Of a stretch of DNA of 64,000 bases, positions 60,693-64,000 are shown piece after piece. Both the position numbers and the translations under genes were made by a program. The stretch is from Comamonadaceae bacterium (GTDB lineage Bacteria; Pseudomonadota; Gammaproteobacteria; Burkholderiales; Burkholderiaceae_C): positions 1-64,000 of the forward strand of contig QZKF01000006.1 of NCBI GenBank assembly GCA_003599455.1. The letters run 5' to 3'. Each line of letters starts with the position of its first letter. The stretch's first letter is position 1. The notes under the pieces were generated by a model. That model searched no databases. It saw only the letters and a program-made list of their open reading frames with translations, and had not been told where the DNA came from.

Positions 60693-62180
60693 ATGGCAAA
60701 ACAGGTGAGTCACAAGCTGAAGATCGTGGGCTGGGTGGCCATTGGCGCGGTGGCCGGGGCACTGACCACGGTGCAGCTGCAGGCGGTCGCGCGCGGGTCG
60801 CTCGCGCCCCTGCCGCTGGAAGAACTGCAGCAGCTCGCGGCCGTGTTCGGCATGGTCAAGACCGACTATGTGGAGCCGGTGGACGAGAAGAAGCTGATTT
60901 CCGAGGCCATCACCGGCATGGTGGCCAGCCTCGACCCGCACTCCCAGTACTTCGACAAGAAGTCGTTCAAGGAATTCCGCGAAGGCACCAGCGGCCGTTT
61001 CGTCGGGGTGGGCATTGAAATCACCATGGAAGACGGCCTGGTCAAGGTGGTCTCGCCGATCGAGGATTCGCCCGCTTTCCGCGCCGGCCTCAAGACCGGC
61101 GACCTGATCACCAAGATCGACGACACCCAGGTCAAGGGCCTGACCATCAACGAAGCGGTCAAGCTCATGCGCGGCGAGCCGCGCACCAAGGTGCTGCTCA
61201 ACATCTTCCGCAAGGACGAGAACCGCACCTTCCCGGTGACGATCACACGCGAGGAAATCAAGACGCAAAGCGTGAAATCGCGCGTGGTGGAGCCGGGTTA
61301 CGCCTGGGTGCGCGTGTCGCAATTCCAGGAACGCACGGTCGAAGACTTCGCCCGCAAGGTGGAAGACATCTACAAGGCCGACCCCAACCTCAAGGGCATG
61401 GTGCTCGACCTGCGCAACGACCCGGGCGGCCTGCTCGACTCGGCCGTGGCGCTCTCCGCCGCCTTCCTGCCCGAAAACGTGACCGTGGTGTCCACCAACG
61501 GCCAGCTCGAGGACAGCAAGTTCGTCTACAAGGCCATCCCGCAACACTACCTGCGCCGTGGCGGCACAGACCCCATCAAGCGCCTGACCGAAAACACCAA
61601 GGGTGCGCTCAAGCGCGTGCCGCTGGTGGTGCTGGTCAACGAAGGCTCGGCCTCGGCCAGCGAGATCGTGGCCGGCGCCCTGCAGGACCACAAGCGCGGC
61701 CTCATCCTGGGCAGCCAGACCTTCGGCAAGGGCTCGGTGCAGACGGTGCGCCCGCTCGGCCCCGACACCGGCCTGAAGATCACCACCGCGCGCTACTACA
61801 CGCCGTCGGGCAACTCCATCCAGGCCAAGGGCATCGTGCCCGACGTGATGGTGGACGAGACGCTCGAGGGCAATGTGTTCGCGGCACTGCGCACCCGCGA
61901 AGCCGACCTGCAGAAGCACCTGAACAACGGCACCGCCACGCCCGAGCAGCCCATGACGGACGCGCGCCGTGCCGAGGAGCAGCAGCGCGAGGAGGCCCGT
62001 GAAGTGGCGCGCAAGCGGCTGGAGGAAGAGGCGCGGAAGAACCCGAACCAGCGCCTAGTGCCCGAGTTCGGCACCGACAAGGACTTCCAGCTGCAACAGG
62101 CGATCAACCAGCTCAAGGGCCGCCCCGTCATGGTCAGCAAGACGATGGCCGTGCGTGTCGAAGAGAAAAAAGAAAACTGA
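60693..62180 (+). CDS. C-terminal processing peptidase, S41 family
   Basis: A 495-residue periplasmic protease anchored by one N-terminal segment (IVGWVAIGAVAGALTTVQL). A PDZ domain spans about residues 100-190 (GVGIEITMEDGLVKVV), followed by the S41 domain with catalytic Ser in NEGSASASEIVAGALQ and Lys in SQTFGKGSVQTVRPLG. The last 80 residues are charged and helical. It belongs to the CtpA/Prc group that trims or removes cell-envelope proteins. ATG 60693 is preferred over an upstream TTG at 60654. Between gpmA and moeB, a usual order here. Confidence 0.93.
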   Translation: MAKQVSHKLKIVGWVAIGAVAGALTTVQLQAVARGSLAPLPLEELQQLAAVFGMVKTDYVEPVDEKKLISEAITGMVASLDPHSQYFDKKSFKEFREGTSGRFVGVGIEITMEDGLVKVVSPIEDSPAFRAGLKTGDLITKIDDTQVKGLTINEAVKLMRGEPRTKVLLNIFRKDENRTFPVTITREEIKTQSVKSRVVEPGYAWVRVSQFQERTVEDFARKVEDIYKADPNLKGMVLDLRNDPGGLLDSAVALSAAFLPENVTVVSTNGQLEDSKFVYKAIPQHYLRRGGTDPIKRLTENTKGALKRVPLVVLVNEGSASASEIVAGALQDHKRGLILGSQTFGKGSVQTVRPLGPDTGLKITTARYYTPSGNSIQAKGIVPDVMVDETLEGNVFAALRTREADLQKHLNNGTATPEQPMTDARRAEEQQREEAREVARKRLEEEARKNPNQRLVPEFGTDKDFQLQQAINQLKGRPVMVSKTMAVRVEEKKEN

Positions 62181-62186
62181 CAGACC

Positions 62187-62210
62187 CCGCGGGCCCTGAA
62201 CGGCCCGCGG
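62187..62210 (+). other. Perfect 9-bp hairpin between ctpA and moeB
   Basis: CCGCGGGCC and GGCCCGCGG flank a 6-base loop, 7 bases after the ctpA stop and 8 bases before the moeB start. There is no T-tract, so it is not a standard terminator; it could stabilise the upstream mRNA or cover the moeB ribosome site. Confidence 0.65.
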
Positions 62211-62218
62211 CGCGCCCC

Positions 62219-62971
62219 TTGGACGACGCCCAACTCCTGCGCTACTCGCGCCACATCCTGCTCAACGAAATCGGGGTCGAAGGCCAGGAAGCCTTGCTCG
62301 CGTCCCACGCGCTGGTGATCGGCGCCGGTGGCCTGGGCTCACCGGTCGCGCTCTACCTGGGCAGCGCCGGTGTGGGCCGCATCACCGTGGTGGACCACGA
62401 CGTGGTCGACGAGACCAACCTGCAGCGGCAGATCGCGCACAACCTGGCCCGCGTGGGCCGCCCCAAGGCCGAGTCGATCCGCGAGGCGATCACGGCCATC
62501 AACCCCGACGTGCAGGTCACACCGGTCGTGCAACGCGCCGACGAGGCGCTGCTCGACACGCTGATCGCCCAGGCCGATGTGGTGCTCGACTGCACCGACA
62601 ACTTCGCCACCCGCCATGCCATCAACCGCGCCTGCGTGAAGCACCGCAGGCCGCTGGTCTCGGGCGCGGCGATCCGCATGGACGGGCAGCTCAGCGTGTT
62701 CGACACGCGCAGCCCGGGCAACCCCTGCTACGCCTGCGTGTTTCCCGAAACAGCCGGTCTGGAGGAAACGCGCTGCGCCACCATGGGCGTGTTCGCGCCG
62801 CTGGTGGGCATCGTGGGCAGCATGCAGGCGGCCGAGGCGCTCAAGCTGCTCACCGGCCTGGGCTCGCGCCTCACCGGCCAGCTGCTCATGCTCGACGGTC
62901 GCGACCTCGCCTTCCACCAGATCACCGTGCCGCAGAACCCGCAGTGCGCGGTCTGCGGCCAGGCGCACTGA
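62219..62971 (+). CDS. moeB: Molybdopterin-synthase adenylyltransferase / ThiF-MoeB family protein
   Basis: An E1-like enzyme that adenylates the C-terminal Gly of a ubiquitin-like sulfur carrier (MoaD or ThiS). The 250-residue protein has the nucleotide motif LVIGAGGLGSPVALYLGSAG, the conserved LQRQIAHN, and two zinc CxxC pairs, CYAC and CAVC. Without a rhodanese domain, MoeB and ThiF cannot be told apart by sequence alone. A TTG at 62219 gives the family N terminus (DDAQLLRYSRHILLNEIG); no good ATG fits. It would also serve the molybdoenzyme formate dehydrogenase. Confidence 0.85.
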   Translation: MDDAQLLRYSRHILLNEIGVEGQEALLASHALVIGAGGLGSPVALYLGSAGVGRITVVDHDVVDETNLQRQIAHNLARVGRPKAESIREAITAINPDVQVTPVVQRADEALLDTLIAQADVVLDCTDNFATRHAINRACVKHRRPLVSGAAIRMDGQLSVFDTRSPGNPCYACVFPETAGLEETRCATMGVFAPLVGIVGSMQAAEALKLLTGLGSRLTGQLLMLDGRDLAFHQITVPQNPQCAVCGQAH

Positions 62972-62984
62972 GCCGGCGCGCGGA

Positions 62985-63506
62985 TCAAGGCATCGGGCAG
63001 GGCCCATGGCGTTTGCGGAAATCGCGCGGCAGCTCGGCCGAGGCGTCGGCAAACAAGCCCTTGCGCGCCCGGCGCGCCACCGCCTCCTCGTCGGCGAACG
63101 GCCCCGGGCTGCGGCGCCAGCGGTACGACCAGGCCTGTCCCTGGACCACCATCCAGGCCGCGAGGTCGTCGCCCTGGTGGGTGAGCCGCACCAGCCCGCG
63201 GCCGTAGTCGTCGTGCTGGCGCACGCGGACCTCCACCACCTGGTTCAACACGCGAGCGGCCAGCGCATCGCGCGACGCGCTGCCACCGGCCTGGCAGATC
63301 TCGGGGGCGTCGATGCCGTCGAGCCGCAGCTTGCGGTAGCGCCCCCCATCGAGCGGCTTGACCCAGAGGGTGTCGCCGTCGAACACGCGGCTCACGCGCG
63401 CGGCAAAGACCTCGTTCGCGCGGGCCGCACCCGCCACGACGCCGGCCATGGCGAGCACGCCCACGGCGGCCAGCCAGGCCGTGGGCCCGCGAGGGGTGCG
63501 CGGCAT
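62985..63506 (-). CDS. Secreted thermonuclease-like protein (SNase domain)
   Basis: A 173-residue protein with an N-terminal hydrophobic signal segment (AWLAAVGVLAMAGVVAGAARA) and a staphylococcal-nuclease fold. RVFDGDTLWVK, LRLDGIDAPE and DDYGRGLVRLT contain the Asp, Arg and Glu positions of the calcium and catalytic site, so activity on extracellular or periplasmic nucleic acid is plausible. ATG 63506 is chosen because residues upstream in the frame are not signal-like. It lies after the DUF3185 gene on the same strand and converges on moeB. Confidence 0.85.
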   Translation of the reverse strand: MPRTPRGPTAWLAAVGVLAMAGVVAGAARANEVFAARVSRVFDGDTLWVKPLDGGRYRKLRLDGIDAPEICQAGGSASRDALAARVLNQVVEVRVRQHDDYGRGLVRLTHQGDDLAAWMVVQGQAWSYRWRRSPGPFADEEAVARRARKGLFADASAELPRDFRKRHGPCPMP

Positions 63507-63528
63507 TCGCGGGCGAACGGGCCGTTGT

Positions 63529-63750
63529 TCAGCCCTTCTTGCCACCCATGACCAGCAGCAGGCCACCAACCACGATGGCGCCCACGCCAGCCCAGACCGG
63601 CACGTTGACGGTCTCTTTTTCCTTCACGGTCAGTTCCAGCGGGCCGAGCTTCACGGCCTGGGTGTCCTTGGTGTAGCTGAAGCTGCCGTAAACCAGGCCG
63701 ATGACGCCCGCGGCGATGAGAATGATGCCGACGAGTTTGGCTGTGTTCAT
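63529..63750 (-). CDS. DUF3185 family small membrane protein
   Basis: A 73-residue protein with two membrane segments (VGIILIAAGVIGLVYGSFSY and VWAGVGAIVVGGLLLVMGG) joined by a hydrophilic loop of about 25 residues, ending in GGKKG. The pattern fits DUF3185. Function unknown. The thermonuclease-like gene follows 22 bases later on the same strand. Confidence 0.8.
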   Translation of the reverse strand: MNTAKLVGIILIAAGVIGLVYGSFSYTKDTQAVKLGPLELTVKEKETVNVPVWAGVGAIVVGGLLLVMGGKKG

Positions 63751-63873
63751 GGAAATGTCCCTCGGAACCGTGCGCTTCCACCGACCGCCCCAATGGCTCC
63801 GGCGCAGCGCAGGGGCCCATGATGCATCAAGTGCCGGGGCGAACGGTTCGGCTCGAACCAGGGAGTCGATGAC

Positions 63874-64000
63874 TCAGGGGGCGGGTTCGGCCAGCAGGCG
63901 CTGCAGGCGCGCGCGCAGCCGCTCGTATTCGGCCGTGTGGCGGGTCTTGAGGCGTTGCAGGCCGGCTTCCACCGCCTCGACATGCGTGGTCGCATCATCG
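63874..64000 (-). CDS. C-terminal fragment of an unidentified coiled-coil protein
   Basis: The last 41 codons and stop of a gene that begins beyond the right edge. The peptide contains VEAVEAGLQRLKTRH and YERLRARLQRLL, a charged heptad-like pattern, and ends LLAEPAP. Codon usage is normal (G/C at third positions), unlike the competing longer frame on the same strand. The family cannot be named from this fragment. Confidence 0.5.
   Translation of the reverse strand, partial: DDATTHVEAVEAGLQRLKTRHTAEYERLRARLQRLLAEPAP

Noticed and set aside
63747..63998. 83-codon minus-strand frame at the right edge
   Set aside because: Its codon pattern is poor and its peptide looks like a shadow; the overlapping frame ending at 63874 has normal third-position GC and a coiled-coil-like peptide.

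Overview
The window is a high-GC, densely coded chromosomal segment of a betaproteobacterium. Gene content and order point to Burkholderiales, most likely Comamonadaceae close to Hydrogenophaga: a fkpB-ispH pair, a trpS with a YegP-like tail, the gpsA-secB-grxC-rhodanese and gpmA-ctpA-moeB blocks, and a full aerobic benzoyl-CoA (box) cluster. This placement is an inference from gene content. No transposase, prophage, CRISPR array or plasmid function was seen.

Layout. 1-20.5 kb is core housekeeping: hemD (partial), hemC, ppc, a PHP phosphoesterase, a DMT transporter, a Sua5/YciO protein, an M50 protease, trpS, a LuxR-type regulator facing a membrane histidine kinase, tRNA-Ser(CGA), serS, fkpB-ispH, radC, an Smr protein, a periplasmic rhodanese, a truncated globin, an FtsX-like permease and upp. 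19.6-34.6 kb is a formate block: fdhD, a membrane-bound periplasm-facing formate dehydrogenase operon with three small exported proteins of unknown role, a divergent sigma-54-type two-component system, and a module of TorD-like chaperone, 704-residue polyferredoxin, DUF3306 and DUF3305 proteins. 34.7-43.7 kb is the box pathway: boxR-boxC-boxB-boxA on the minus strand and boxD plus benzoate-CoA ligase on the plus strand. 43.7-64 kb returns to housekeeping: apbC, metG, a YoaK protein, a BamE-like lipoprotein, a SulP transporter, scpA, nadB/nadA/nadC, panB/panC, gpsA, secB, grxC, gpmA, ctpA, moeB and small membrane or secreted proteins.

How it fits together. Benzoate-CoA ligase makes benzoyl-CoA, BoxAB epoxidises it, BoxC opens the ring and releases formate, and BoxD oxidises the semialdehyde. 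The neighbouring formate dehydrogenase could recover the electrons of that formate. The most interesting regulatory region is 26334-26813. It holds a near-consensus sigma-54 promoter reading into the formate dehydrogenase operon and, about 190 bp further upstream, a cluster of GTCGC/GCGAC half-sites next to the gene of a sigma-54 activator. The box cluster carries TGCA-N6-TGCA motifs expected for BoxR, one of them abutting a good sigma-70 promoter. A degenerate intergenic repeat occurs three times, and several genes have a -10-like hexamer so close to the start codon that their mRNAs may be leaderless.
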